A stretch of DNA of 63,565 nt from SPCO01 sp964579825 (GTDB lineage Bacteria > Chloroflexota > Limnocylindria > Limnocylindrales > CSP1-4): assembly GCA_964579825.1 (NCBI GenBank), contig CAZOHT010000022.1, positions 1 to 63,565 of the forward strand. Direction: 5' to 3'. How positions within the stretch are numbered: position 1 is the stretch's first letter; each line of letters starts with the position of its first letter. Made by a program: the position numbers and the translations under genes. Positions 51,545 through 60,055 of this stretch are shown piece by piece. A model generated the notes under the pieces. That model had not been told where the DNA came from and did no database searches. It was given only the letters and a program-made list of their open reading frames with translations.

Positions 51545-52867
51545 AGCGTCGTCTGGGGGAATGTCGTCGAGGTCCGTGTCACCTAGGCTGTCACGACCCT
51601 TCTGGCCTTCCGACGCGTCCGGATCGGCCTCGAATGGGACCCCGCGGGCCCGTCGATCGAGGGGATTGCGAGGGTCCCGTTCGAACGGCGCCGGCAACTT
51701 CGCATCCAGCAGTCGGGCCCGGGTCATCGCCCCATCACCGTATCGGCGACGGACCGCATCGGCGGCCTCGATCGCCCGCCGTCGGCGCGGATCGTCCGGA
51801 TCGAACAGCGACAGCTGCTCTCGCTCGCCCAGGTGCGAGGCGGTCACGCCGAGCAGCCGGACCTTGCCGCCACGGGCCCGGATCGCGGCCACCTCGGGCC
51901 GGGCCAGCTGGAGTGCGACCTCGAAGATGCGCTCGGTCATGTCGGTCGGCTCGGGCAGCGTCTTCTGACGACTGAGCGTCTCGAACGAGTCGTCGCGCAT
52001 CCGGATCGCGATCGTCCCAGCCCGGATCCCGGCGGATCGGAGCCGGCCGCCGACCCCGTCGGCCATCGCCAGCAGCGTCCGTTCGATGACCTCTCGATCG
52101 GTCGTATCCACGTCGAACGTGTGCTCGTGGCCGACCGACTTGGCCGCCTCGCCATCGTGGACCGGATCCGTGTCGATCCCGCGCGCCCGCTCGGCCAGCG
52201 ACGACCCGTGCTTGCCGAACCGGGCCTCGACGACCTCGGCCGGCAGCGCCGCCAGGTCGCCGATCGTCCGAACCCGGTAGTCCGCCAGGACGGCCGCGGT
52301 CTTCGCGCCGACCCCCCACAGGCGACCGATCGGCAACGGCGCCAGGAACGCCGCCTCCTCCCCCGGCGGGACCACGACCAGGCCATCCGGCTTGCGCAGG
52401 TCGGACGCGACCTTGGCGACCAGCTTGTTCGTCGCGACCCCGACCGACGCCGTGAGCCCGACCTCGTCGCGGACCCCCGCCTTGATCCGGGCCGCGATCG
52501 TCGGCCCGTCGCCGAACAGGGCCGCGGATCCGGTGACATCGAGGAACGCCTCGTCGATGGAGATGGGCTCCATCTGCGGCGTGAAGCGGCGCAGGATCGC
52601 CATGACGTCCCGGCTCGCCTGCTGGTAGCGCCGTCCAGCGACCGGCAGGAAGACCCCATGCGGGCAGCGGCGGCCGGCCTCCGACAGGGACATCGCCGAG
52701 TGGACCCCGAACGCGCGGGCCTCGTAGCTGGCGGCCGACACGACCCCCCGGCCACCTGGCTCGCCACCCACGATGACCGGCCTGCCGCGCAGTTCCGGCC
52801 GGTCGCGCTGCTCCACGGACGCGAAGAACGCGTCGAGGTCGACGTGCAGGATCGTCCGGTGAGCCAT
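51542..52867 (-). CDS. dinB: DNA polymerase IV (Y family)
   Basis: 441 residues from the ATG at 52867 (an ATG at 52879 would add four). Error-prone translesion polymerase. Catalytic motifs: ILHVDLDAFFASVEQ at the N-terminus and ISIDEAFLDVTG, with the Asp-Glu metal ligands. The thumb, the HhH region (LWGVGAKTA) and the little-finger domain follow. EQLSLF near the C-terminus is a beta-clamp-binding motif, unusually placed before a further charged tail of about 65 residues. No LexA box is visible upstream of its start, where a divergent gene lies close. Confidence 0.95.
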   Translation of the reverse strand: MAHRTILHVDLDAFFASVEQRDRPELRGRPVIVGGEPGGRGVVSAASYEARAFGVHSAMSLSEAGRRCPHGVFLPVAGRRYQQASRDVMAILRRFTPQMEPISIDEAFLDVTGSAALFGDGPTIAARIKAGVRDEVGLTASVGVATNKLVAKVASDLRKPDGLVVVPPGEEAAFLAPLPIGRLWGVGAKTAAVLADYRVRTIGDLAALPAEVVEARFGKHGSSLAERARGIDTDPVHDGEAAKSVGHEHTFDVDTTDREVIERTLLAMADGVGGRLRSAGIRAGTIAIRMRDDSFETLSRQKTLPEPTDMTERIFEVALQLARPEVAAIRARGGKVRLLGVTASHLGEREQLSLFDPDDPRRRRAIEAADAVRRRYGDGAMTRARLLDAKLPAPFERDPRNPLDRRARGVPFEADPDASEGQKGRDSLGDTDLDDIPPDDA

Positions 52868-52888
52868 CGTCGGTATCATCGTCCCGCT

Positions 52889-54859
52889 GTGGAACCCCCT
52901 GCGCGGACGGTCGGCCTTCTCGCCGCTCTGGTCGTCGCCGCGCTGGTCGCGTGGCTCGTCCCGGCGACCGCCGTGATCCTCGTGTGGCCGATCCTGTTCA
53001 TCGTTCCGGGCTGGGTCGTGGTGCGCCGCGTCGCCCCCGACCTCCCGACACCGGGCGCCGTCGGTGCAGCCGTCGTCACCAGCGTGTACGCCTCGGCCCA
53101 CCTCGTCGATCTCGTCGCACGGGCGATCGGCTTCGGGCGTGCGACCGTCCTCATCAGCGCCGTCGCGCTGGCGGTGGCGACCGTCCTCGTCGCCCGGATC
53201 CGCCATCGCTGGCTCGCGCCGATCGGGCCACCGAGCGTGGCCGGGGTCAAGGCGGCCTGGCGTGCGGACCGGCCGGCCTGGGTCATCGCCGGGGTCACGG
53301 GACTCGTCGTCCTCGTGGTCCTGTTCGGCAACGGCTGGTCGCTCGGGCCGGACGGCTGGGTCTCGGGTGGCTGGAACTGGAGCGACCTGCTGGTCCACGT
53401 CGCGATCGGATCCAGCATCGCGGCAGGCAACTTCCCCCCGGAGGTCCCCTACTTCGCGGGCGAGCCGCTGACGTACCACTGGTTCGCCGACTTCCACGGC
53501 GCGATCGCCGCGACCGCGGCCGGAACGGACCTCATCCCCACCTACTTCCTGAGCAGCGCGCTGATGGCCTCCGTCCTGGCCCTGGTCGTCTGGGCGCTGG
53601 CGTGCCGGCTCACCGGGGAGCGGCGGGTCGCCACGATCGCCACGATCCTCGTCTGCTTCGGTGGCGGGCTCGGATGGATCCGACTGGTCGGGGACGTCGC
53701 AGCCGGGGGCAGCCCGCTCGACCTCCTCGGCAGCACCCCATACGACAACACCTGGACCGACAGCTGGCCGTACTTCCGGATCGCCTCGATCTTCGGGACC
53801 GGACTCCTGCCCCATCGGGCGACGACGTTCGGACTGCCCGGCCTCGTCACGGTCGTCCTGCTGGCGGTGGCGTGCCTGGGTCGCCGGCCGCCGGGCATCC
53901 TGCTCGCCGGCGTCCTGGCCGCGCTCCTGGCCCCGTTCCACTTCTTCGCGTTCCCGGCCACGTACCTGATCGTGGCCCTGTACGTCCTGACGACGGGGGC
54001 GTGGCGGGCGCCGACGGTCTTGCGCGACGCGGGCCTGTTCGTCGCCCCGATCCTGCTGGCCATCCCGTTCATCGCCGATGCCGTCTCCCGCCAGGGCGAC
54101 TCCGGCGCATTCCGGTTCGTCCTCGGCTGGAGCGAGGCCCGGTTCCGCGACGGCCCGCTGGCCGCGGCCTTCTTCTACCTGACGAACCTTGGCATCCCGT
54201 TCGTCCTGGCCATCGTCGCCGGGCTGACCGCTCGACGGCTGCCGGGTCGCTGGTTCCTCGTCGCCTGGGCGATGGCGCTGTTCCTCGTGCCGAACCTCGT
54301 CGTGGCCAGCGCGGTCGAGTTCGACATGAACAAGTACTTCCAGATGATGTGGATCCCGGTCGCGATGCTTGCCGCCTGGCTCATCCGGGCCTGGCCGCGA
54401 ACGATCATCGCGGTGATCCTCATCGCCTCGGCGCTGTCACCGGCTCTCGTGGCCGTGTGGCACCTGCGGTCGGGCGTCGTGACGGTGACCGCACCCCAGG
54501 AGCGCGCGGCCCGCTGGATCGCGGCGAACACACCGGATCGGGCCGTGTTCGTCACGGACGCGTTCATCAACAACCCGATCGACCTCGCCGGTCGGCTTCG
54601 GATCTCGACCTTCGGTCCCTACGTCTCGAACCTGGGCTACGACCCGGCGCCGCGCGAGGCGGACATCAAGGCGATCTACTGCGAGGGTCCGGACAGCGCG
54701 ATCCAGCGGATGGCCACCTATGGCGCGACCTACGTCCTCTCGAGCGGCGGTGTGCCGTGCGATCCGGGCGTGGCCGGGACGGACTTCTCCCTGGATCCGC
54801 GCTTCGAGACGGTCTACGACGAGACGGGCGTCACCGTCTGGCGGCTGCGCGACCGGTAG
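52889..54859 (+). CDS. large polytopic membrane protein, GT-C glycosyltransferase-like
   Basis: 656 residues with about 13 hydrophobic segments in the first 520 residues and a C-terminal soluble domain (about 520-656). The long loop GNFPPEVPYFAGEPLTYHWFADFHGAI, with acidic and His residues between helices, and the C-terminal ERAARWIAANTPDRAVFVTD/YGATYVLSS pattern resemble membrane mannosyl- or arabinosyl-transferases that use polyprenyl donors. The precise family is not recognised. GTG at 52889 is 9 nt after TATCAT (52874-52879). The gene is divergent from dinB. Confidence 0.75.
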   Translation: MEPPARTVGLLAALVVAALVAWLVPATAVILVWPILFIVPGWVVVRRVAPDLPTPGAVGAAVVTSVYASAHLVDLVARAIGFGRATVLISAVALAVATVLVARIRHRWLAPIGPPSVAGVKAAWRADRPAWVIAGVTGLVVLVVLFGNGWSLGPDGWVSGGWNWSDLLVHVAIGSSIAAGNFPPEVPYFAGEPLTYHWFADFHGAIAATAAGTDLIPTYFLSSALMASVLALVVWALACRLTGERRVATIATILVCFGGGLGWIRLVGDVAAGGSPLDLLGSTPYDNTWTDSWPYFRIASIFGTGLLPHRATTFGLPGLVTVVLLAVACLGRRPPGILLAGVLAALLAPFHFFAFPATYLIVALYVLTTGAWRAPTVLRDAGLFVAPILLAIPFIADAVSRQGDSGAFRFVLGWSEARFRDGPLAAAFFYLTNLGIPFVLAIVAGLTARRLPGRWFLVAWAMALFLVPNLVVASAVEFDMNKYFQMMWIPVAMLAAWLIRAWPRTIIAVILIASALSPALVAVWHLRSGVVTVTAPQERAARWIAANTPDRAVFVTDAFINNPIDLAGRLRISTFGPYVSNLGYDPAPREADIKAIYCEGPDSAIQRMATYGATYVLSSGGVPCDPGVAGTDFSLDPRFETVYDETGVTVWRLRDR

Positions 54860-54878
54860 GTCGGGCGGGCGGGCTCGA

Positions 54879-55325
54879 TCAGCCCTTGGGCTCCACGACG
54901 ATGGTGACCTCGGGGGTCATCCCCGAGAAGACCTTGATCGCGACCTTGTAGGTGCCGAGCGACTTGAGTGGCTCCTCGAGGTCGATCTTGTGTCGGTCGA
55001 CCTCGATGCCGCGACGGGCCAGCGCGTCGGCGATGTCCTTGGACGTGATCGAGCCGTACAGCTTGCCGCCGTCGCCGACCTTCACGCCCATGGTCAGGGT
55101 CGTGCTGGCGATGCGGGTCGCGGCGATCTCCGCCTCGGCGCGCTCGCGGATCCGCTTGTCCTCGCGGCTGGCGATGTCGTGCTGCCAGGCGCGGTAGGCG
55201 CCACCAGCGGCCGGGACGGCGAGCGACTGCGGGATCAGGAAGTTGGTCGCATAGCCGTCGCTGACCTGCTTCATCTCCCCGCTCTTGCCCAGCTTGGGCA
55301 CGTCCTTCGTCAGGATGACCTTCAC
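54879..55325 (-). CDS. rplI: 50S ribosomal protein L9
   Basis: 148 residues. MKVILTKDVPKLGKSGEMKQVSDGYATNFLIPQ is the L9 N-terminal RNA-binding domain; a long helix (residues about 45-75) links it to the C-terminal domain (KLYGSITSKDIADAL). The start GTG at 55325 overlaps the YkvA stop (GTGA), with GGAGG 10 nt upstream. In many bacteria rplI lies close to dnaB, as it does here. Confidence 0.97.
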   Translation of the reverse strand: MKVILTKDVPKLGKSGEMKQVSDGYATNFLIPQSLAVPAAGGAYRAWQHDIASREDKRIRERAEAEIAATRIASTTLTMGVKVGDGGKLYGSITSKDIADALARRGIEVDRHKIDLEEPLKSLGTYKVAIKVFSGMTPEVTIVVEPKG

Positions 55326-55831
55326 GCGATCGATTCCTCCTTGTTGATCCAGGCCCGGATGCGAGGGCCGAGACCGAGTCGTTCCGCAGCCAGCCGGGCA
55401 TCGGCCGCGAGGGCTGGGATCCGGCGGATGGTCCGCCGGACGGGGCCCGGCGTCAAGCGCCGGATCTGGGCCATGTCCTGTTCGAAGGACGCCCGGTCGA
55501 TCCCCAACTCGTCCAGTTTCTCATGGAGGAGCGGTTCGGGGACACCGTCGAAGAAGAACTCGACAGCGAGGACGAGGACGATCAGGTCATCCAGCCCGCC
55601 GATGATCGGGACGTCGTCCGGGATGAGATCGCGACCGAGGGCGATGTAGGCGGCGGCAGCCGGCAGCAGGGCCTTGCGCGCGGTGGGCATCCGGTCGTCG
55701 AAGGCGAGTGCGGCGGCGAGCCTGGCGTACAGCGGCGCCCGGCTGGCGATGGGCAGGAACGCCATCATCGTGAGCGATCGTCCGACCGCCGCTCGACCGG
55801 TGGATCTCCTGGTTCGCGTCGTGCGCGCCAT
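55322..55831 (-). CDS. YkvA-like DUF1232 membrane protein
   Basis: 169 residues. The DUF1232 core is YIALGRDLIPDDVPIIGGLDDLIVLVLAV (residues about 62-90), with the conserved DLIPD motif and one or two hydrophobic helices; the rest is helical and basic. The function is not known. The ATG at 55831 has GAGGAGG 10 nt upstream, and TAGACT (55869-55864) gives a leader of about 25 nt. Stop overlaps rplI (GTGA). Divergent from lexA, with the LexA box in between. Confidence 0.85.
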   Translation of the reverse strand: MARTTRTRRSTGRAAVGRSLTMMAFLPIASRAPLYARLAAALAFDDRMPTARKALLPAAAAYIALGRDLIPDDVPIIGGLDDLIVLVLAVEFFFDGVPEPLLHEKLDELGIDRASFEQDMAQIRRLTPGPVRRTIRRIPALAADARLAAERLGLGPRIRAWINKEESIA

Positions 55832-55887
55832 GCGCGTGCTGCCTCCTCGTCCGGGGATGCCGGAGTCTACCAGCCATCGCCGCTTCC

Positions 55888-55915
55888 TTGACATCGAACG
55901 TCCGTTCGGTATGAT
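55888..55915 (+). promoter_or_regulatory. lexA promoter with LexA box between -35 and -10
   Basis: TTGACA (55888-55893), the perfect box CGAACGTCCGTTCG (55895-55908) and TATGAT (55910-55915), 16-nt spacer. Repressor bound here would cover the polymerase site, so lexA represses itself. TTGACATCGAAC-N4-GTTCGG also occurs before the DUF6504 gene. Confidence 0.93.
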
Positions 55916-55938
55916 GTCCGCAGCCGAAGGAGGCGCGA

Positions 55939-56628
55939 GTGACCAAGCACGACGCCGAACGCAAACTGAAGATCCTCGACTACATCGCTTCGACCCTGCG
56001 CGCGCGGGGCTATCCGCCATCCGTCCGCGAGATCGCGCGTGCCGTCGGGCTCGCGTCCACCTCTGCCGTCCATCATCACCTGCAGATCCTCGTGCGCGAC
56101 GGCTATCTCCAGCGGGACGAGGCCGTGGGCGGGGACCTCGGGCCCGGCGCGAAGCAAGGGTCGCTGTCACGGGCGATCCGGCTCACACCGTCGGCCGCCC
56201 TTCGCCTCGGGCTGACCACGGAACTCGTCCCGCAGGCGGTCGCCGCGGACTCGCGCATCCTGCCGATCATCGGCGAGATCGCGGCCGGCGGTCCCATCGA
56301 GGCCTACCAGGATGCGTCGGAGACGATGGCGGTCCCGGACATCCTGGCCCCGGGCGGCGACGCCTACGTGCTGAAGGTCCGAGGCGACTCGATGATCGAG
56401 GCCCACATCGCGGATGGAGACTTCGTGCTCATCCGGCCCCAGGAGACGGCCCGCAACGGCGACATCGTGGTGGCCCAGGTCGAGGAGAACGCGGTCACGC
56501 TCAAGCGCTTCTTCAAGGAGAAGGACAAGATCCGGCTCCAGCCGGCCAACCCGGCCTACCCTGCGCAGTTCTACGACGACGTCAGGATCCAGGGCAAGTT
56601 GATCGGCGTGATCCGGAGACTCGACTGA
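55939..56628 (+). CDS. lexA: SOS repressor LexA
   Basis: 229 residues. N-terminal winged HTH (KILDYIASTLRARGYPPSVREIARAVGL, then STSAVHHHLQIL) and a C-terminal S24 self-cleavage domain. The scissile bond is Ala116-Gly117 in EIAAGGP, Ser151 lies in RGDSM, and Lys189 in AVTLKRF completes the dyad. RecA-bound DNA would trigger cleavage. A long linker (about 61-80, GGDLGPGAKQG) sits between the domains. The GTG at 55939 has AAGGAGG 5 nt upstream. LexA boxes are found at its own promoter and before the DUF6504 gene. Confidence 0.97.
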   Translation: MTKHDAERKLKILDYIASTLRARGYPPSVREIARAVGLASTSAVHHHLQILVRDGYLQRDEAVGGDLGPGAKQGSLSRAIRLTPSAALRLGLTTELVPQAVAADSRILPIIGEIAAGGPIEAYQDASETMAVPDILAPGGDAYVLKVRGDSMIEAHIADGDFVLIRPQETARNGDIVVAQVEENAVTLKRFFKEKDKIRLQPANPAYPAQFYDDVRIQGKLIGVIRRLD

Positions 56629-56921
56629 CGGCAGGCGGCATGGACGGACGATGCCGGCGTTGTCGGCTCCGCGGCGCCGCTCACGCACATCGGGTGCGCT
56701 CGCGTCACCTGCTCGCCTCCGCCTTGGCCTCGACCGCCTCTGCCGTCTGATTCTCTCACTCCCCAGACCGGGGATATCCACAGACGGTCATCCACCGTCA
56801 ATCCACAACGACTCCCATTCCGTGGATGGTCCGGTCGCTCGTCGACGCTTCTGGTGAGCGTTCCGAACCTGTCCGGACGGACAATCGGGCCCCCAGCCAA
56901 CCGCCGGAGTCTTGCCACGCC
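56629..56921. promoter_or_regulatory. intergenic region with DnaA-box-like sequences upstream of dnaB
   Basis: Four ATCCAC elements lie close together: ATATCCACA (56774-56782), GTCATCCACC (56787-56796), CAATCCACA (56799-56807) and CCATCCACG on the other strand (56821-56829). The first is one base from the DnaA box TTATCCACA. This could be a DnaA-controlled promoter; it is not a convincing replication origin on its own. Confidence 0.4.
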
Positions 56922-58271
56922 GTGATCGACCGTTTGCCGCCGCAGAGTCTTGAAGCCGAGCAGTCGGTGCTTGGCGCGATCCTGATCGACCGCGATGCGG
57001 TCGTCGAGGTAGCTGAGTTCCTGCGCCCGCAGGACTTCTACCGCCAGGCGAATGCGCGCATCTATGCCGCCATCCTGGAGCTGTTCGACCGACGCGAGCC
57101 GATCGACATCGTCACGGTCGCCGAGGCGCTGGAACGCAAGGACGAGCTGGAGGCGGTCGGCGGTCGCGCCTACCTCTCGAGCCTGTCGAACGAGACGCCG
57201 ACCGCGGTCCACGCCGCGCAGTACGCGCGGATCGTCGAGCGCAAGGCCGTGCTGCGTGGGCTGATCGGGGCGGCCGGTCGGATCGCCGGCATCGGCTACG
57301 AGGACCCGGCCGAGATCCAGGAGGCGATCGATCGTGCCGAGGCGGAGCTGTTCGCCGTCAGCCAGAAGCGGATCGATGCCGGCTTCAGCCCGCTCAAGGC
57401 GCTACTTCACGACGCGTACGACCGGCTGGACTATCTCCACGCGCACCGCGGCGAGATCAGCGGCGTCCGGACGGGCTTCACGGACCTGGACACACTCACC
57501 ACCGGCCTCCAGAAGAGCGACCTGATCGTCCTGGCCGCACGGCCGTCGGTCGGCAAGACGAGCTTCGCGCTCAACATCGCGGAACATGCGGCCGTCAAGG
57601 AGCGCAAGAGCGTCGGGGTGTTCAGCCTCGAGATGAGCAAGGAGCAACTCGTCCTGCGTCTGCTCTCGAGCGTCGCCAACATCGACTCGCAGCGGCTTCG
57701 CTCCGGCTTCCTCGAGGAGATGGACTTCGCCCGGATCGCGCCGGCGATGAACGCCCTATCGGAAGCCCCGATGTACATCGACGACACACCGAACATCTCG
57801 GCGATGGAACTGCGGACGAAGGCCCGCCGGCTGCAGGCCGAGAGCGGCCTCGACATGATCATCGTGGACTACCTCCAGTTGATGCAGGCCACCAGCACCA
57901 ACCGCGATGCCAACCGCGTCCAGGAAGTCTCGGAGATCTCGCGCGGCCTCAAGGCGCTCGCCCGTGAACTGTCGGTCCCCGTCATCGCGCTCTCGCAACT
58001 CTCGCGACAACCGGAGATGCGCGAGTCGAAGGAGCCTCGACTGTCGGACCTGCGCGAGTCAGGCGCCATCGAGCAGGACGCGGATCTCGTGATGTTCCTG
58101 TGGCGAGAGAAGGAACGCGGCGCTGACGATCAGGAGACCGACGGCGAAGTCATCAAGCTCAAGCTGGCCAAGCACCGGAACGGGCCTACCGGCGAGATCG
58201 GCCTGTGGTTCAAGAAGAAGCAGACCCGGTTCGTCGGCTACGCCGGCGAGCGATACGCCGAAGCTGGCTGA
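56922..58271 (+). CDS. dnaB: replicative DNA helicase
   Basis: 449 residues from the GTG at 56922, close to the usual length. N-terminal primase-interaction domain (LPPQSLEAEQSVLGAIL), linker, and RecA-like ATPase with Walker A ARPSVGKTSF (Lys212), Walker B (MIIVDYLQLM), and SQLSRQPEMR plus the arginine-finger region. An ATG at 56826 would add 32 residues, but that segment has many A/T third positions unlike the rest, so I prefer the internal GTG. It unwinds DNA at the fork. No intein is present. Confidence 0.95.
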   Translation: MIDRLPPQSLEAEQSVLGAILIDRDAVVEVAEFLRPQDFYRQANARIYAAILELFDRREPIDIVTVAEALERKDELEAVGGRAYLSSLSNETPTAVHAAQYARIVERKAVLRGLIGAAGRIAGIGYEDPAEIQEAIDRAEAELFAVSQKRIDAGFSPLKALLHDAYDRLDYLHAHRGEISGVRTGFTDLDTLTTGLQKSDLIVLAARPSVGKTSFALNIAEHAAVKERKSVGVFSLEMSKEQLVLRLLSSVANIDSQRLRSGFLEEMDFARIAPAMNALSEAPMYIDDTPNISAMELRTKARRLQAESGLDMIIVDYLQLMQATSTNRDANRVQEVSEISRGLKALARELSVPVIALSQLSRQPEMRESKEPRLSDLRESGAIEQDADLVMFLWREKERGADDQETDGEVIKLKLAKHRNGPTGEIGLWFKKKQTRFVGYAGERYAEAG

Positions 58272-58282
58272 GCCGCCCCGAC

Positions 58283-59203
58283 CTACTCCGTCTCGTCGGG
58301 CAGCAACGGCCGCGCGGAGAACGAGTACAGCTTCCCGTCGCCCGGCCCGTTGATGATCGCCCCCTGGAACCCGCCTTCGGGACCATCGACCGCGACCGCC
58401 TCCACCTGGGCCGGCGTCAGCGTTCGGGTCGCGAGCCAGAAGGCGTTCGGGTCCGCCGGGCCCTCGAAGTCGGACGGCTTGAGGTCCTCCCAGGGCCAGG
58501 CGACCACATCGGGGACGACCATCCCGGTGCCGTCCATGAGGATGCCGCGGTAGGCCGTGGGCTCATAGACATCGGTCGCGATCGAGCCGCCCTGGTCGAA
58601 GTTCCCGAGGCGCTCGGCGAGTGCACCGAAGGCCTTGCGGGCCGCCTGGTCGGGGACACCCTCCACATCGAACCCGAGCCCGTAGATGCTGACGGTCTTC
58701 TTGATGCCGCCCCCGTCGATCTCGAACGTGGTCGTCCCGACGTCCGCGACCATCGGGTTGTCGTACTGGGCACGAGCGACGCCGAGACCGCCTTCCCCGA
58801 GGGCCAGGACCAGCAACTCCTGGATCTGGTCTTCGCTGAGCCGGGCCGTGCGCAGCGGGTTGGTCCGCATGACCGACCCCTGCATCTCGGGCATCTCCTG
58901 CGACTGATCGCGGAAGACGACGGTCCCATCGCCGTAGAGCGTGAAGATCGGCACCTGCGAGGCGGCCCACCCGGCCATCATCATCCCGCCGCCGACGTCG
59001 TAGCGAAGGAGGATGTCCGTCGCTCCTGTCGCGTGCTCGAGCGCCCCGAAGTCCGGCGGTTGATCGGTCGGCGAACCAGCCGGAGACCCGGCCGGACTGC
59101 CTTCGGGCGCGATCGTGGGGGAGGCTCCTCCGCTCGAACCGCTGCACGCGGCGACGAGGACGATGAGGGCGAGACCGAGTGTGGGGCGCATGATGTTCGG
59201 CAT
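58283..59203 (-). CDS. lipoprotein of unknown function
   Basis: 306 residues. Signal MPNIMRPTLGLALIVLVAAC (lipobox VAAC, Cys20), a Gly-Ser-Pro linker with GSPAGSPAGSPTD repeats, and an extracellular domain with LLRYDVGGGMMMAGW and FTLYGDGTVVFRD. This pattern is seen in a group of Chloroflexota and actinobacterial secreted proteins whose role is not known to me. The ATG at 59203 is preceded by GGATGG; an in-frame ATG at 59191 is an alternative. Convergent with dnaB. Confidence 0.72.
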   Translation of the reverse strand: MPNIMRPTLGLALIVLVAACSGSSGGASPTIAPEGSPAGSPAGSPTDQPPDFGALEHATGATDILLRYDVGGGMMMAGWAASQVPIFTLYGDGTVVFRDQSQEMPEMQGSVMRTNPLRTARLSEDQIQELLVLALGEGGLGVARAQYDNPMVADVGTTTFEIDGGGIKKTVSIYGLGFDVEGVPDQAARKAFGALAERLGNFDQGGSIATDVYEPTAYRGILMDGTGMVVPDVVAWPWEDLKPSDFEGPADPNAFWLATRTLTPAQVEAVAVDGPEGGFQGAIINGPGDGKLYSFSARPLLPDETE

Positions 59204-59446
59204 GGGCCATCCGACGCTTCGGCGTCGCGCTGGGTTCCACGCTCGCCGGATCGACGCCACGCGGGCCGCGACAGACCCCCAAAAGGCTTGACGCGGCTTG
59301 TATGTTCTGCGCAATGAGTTCCGGGCTATGCCCGGGAGTACCGGGCGCGCAGCACGATCGTCCCCAGCGTCCCAGCGTCCCCAGCGACTCCTCGCGTCCC
59401 GGATCCCGAGTTCGGACCCGCCACTCGCCATCGTCGTGCCCATGAC

Positions 59447-59776
59447 GTGGAGGGTCTTGAGAGGGTGTACCAGGACCGGACGCTGACCTGCCGTGATTGC
59501 ACGGAGGCCTTCATCTTCTCTGCCGGCGAGCAGACCTTCTATGCGACGAAGGGTCTGACCAACGACCCGCAGCGCTGCCCCAGCTGTCGAGCCGCGGCCA
59601 AGCGTGCCCGATCCACCGAGGGCCCTCGCGAGTTCCATGCGGCCATCTGCGGCGCCTGTGGCGGGCAGGCCGTCGTCCCCTTCGCTCCTCGGAACGATCG
59701 ACCCGTCTATTGCAGCTCCTGTTTCGACAAGGTGCGCGCCGGTACCATCACCGCAGAGGCACCGGCCACCGCCTAG
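59447..59776 (+). CDS. double zinc-ribbon protein (zinc-binding CxxC...CxxC type)
   Basis: 109 residues from the GTG at 59447, or 103 from a GTG at 59465. The first ribbon is CRDC ... RCPSC with the typical DRTLTCRDCTEAFIFSAGEQTFYATKGL pattern of a widespread bacterial family; the second is CGACGGQAVVPFAPRNDRPVYCSSC. Both hold four cysteines. No catalytic site; it probably binds nucleic acid or ribosomal partners. 24 nt upstream of the dodecin gene, so probably co-transcribed with it. Confidence 0.8.
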   Translation: MEGLERVYQDRTLTCRDCTEAFIFSAGEQTFYATKGLTNDPQRCPSCRAAAKRARSTEGPREFHAAICGACGGQAVVPFAPRNDRPVYCSSCFDKVRAGTITAEAPATA

Positions 59777-59800
59777 CCAGACCGATCGGAGGAGCGACCC

Positions 59801-60004
59801 GTGGGCGTCATCATCATCCGGGAGATGGTCGGGACGAGCCCGCGGTCGTGGAGTGATGCCGCGCGCCAGGCCGTTGCGACCGCATCGCGGACCGTGCGCA
59901 ACATCCAGACCGTCGAGGTCGTGAAGTCCACCGCGGTCGTGCGCGACGGTGAGATCGTCGAATACCGCGTCGAGGTCAAGATCGGCTTCGAATACGAGGA
60001 CTGA
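59801..60004 (+). CDS. dodecin
   Basis: 67 residues, the size of dodecins. These form dodecameric hollow spheres that store flavins (FMN or riboflavin). The signature VGTSPRSWSDAARQAVATASRTVRNI is at residues 10-35, followed by VVKSTAVVRDGEIVEYRVEVKIGFEYE. The Trp in SPRSW is the flavin-stacking position. The GTG at 59801 has GGAGGAG 6 nt upstream. It follows a zinc-ribbon gene. Confidence 0.93.
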   Translation: MGVIIIREMVGTSPRSWSDAARQAVATASRTVRNIQTVEVVKSTAVVRDGEIVEYRVEVKIGFEYED

Positions 60005-60055
60005 CCCGCCGAGCCTCGGTCGCAGCTAATCGGCAGATGAGCGGCGAGCGGCACC

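Noticed and set aside
56774..56829. Replication origin
   Set aside because: Only four loosely matching boxes, no A/T-rich unwinding element, and no dnaA or dnaN nearby.
56826..56921. Longer DnaB N-terminus from the ATG at 56826
   Set aside because: The extra 32 codons have many A/T third positions and no similarity to DnaB; the conserved domain starts at the GTG at 56922.
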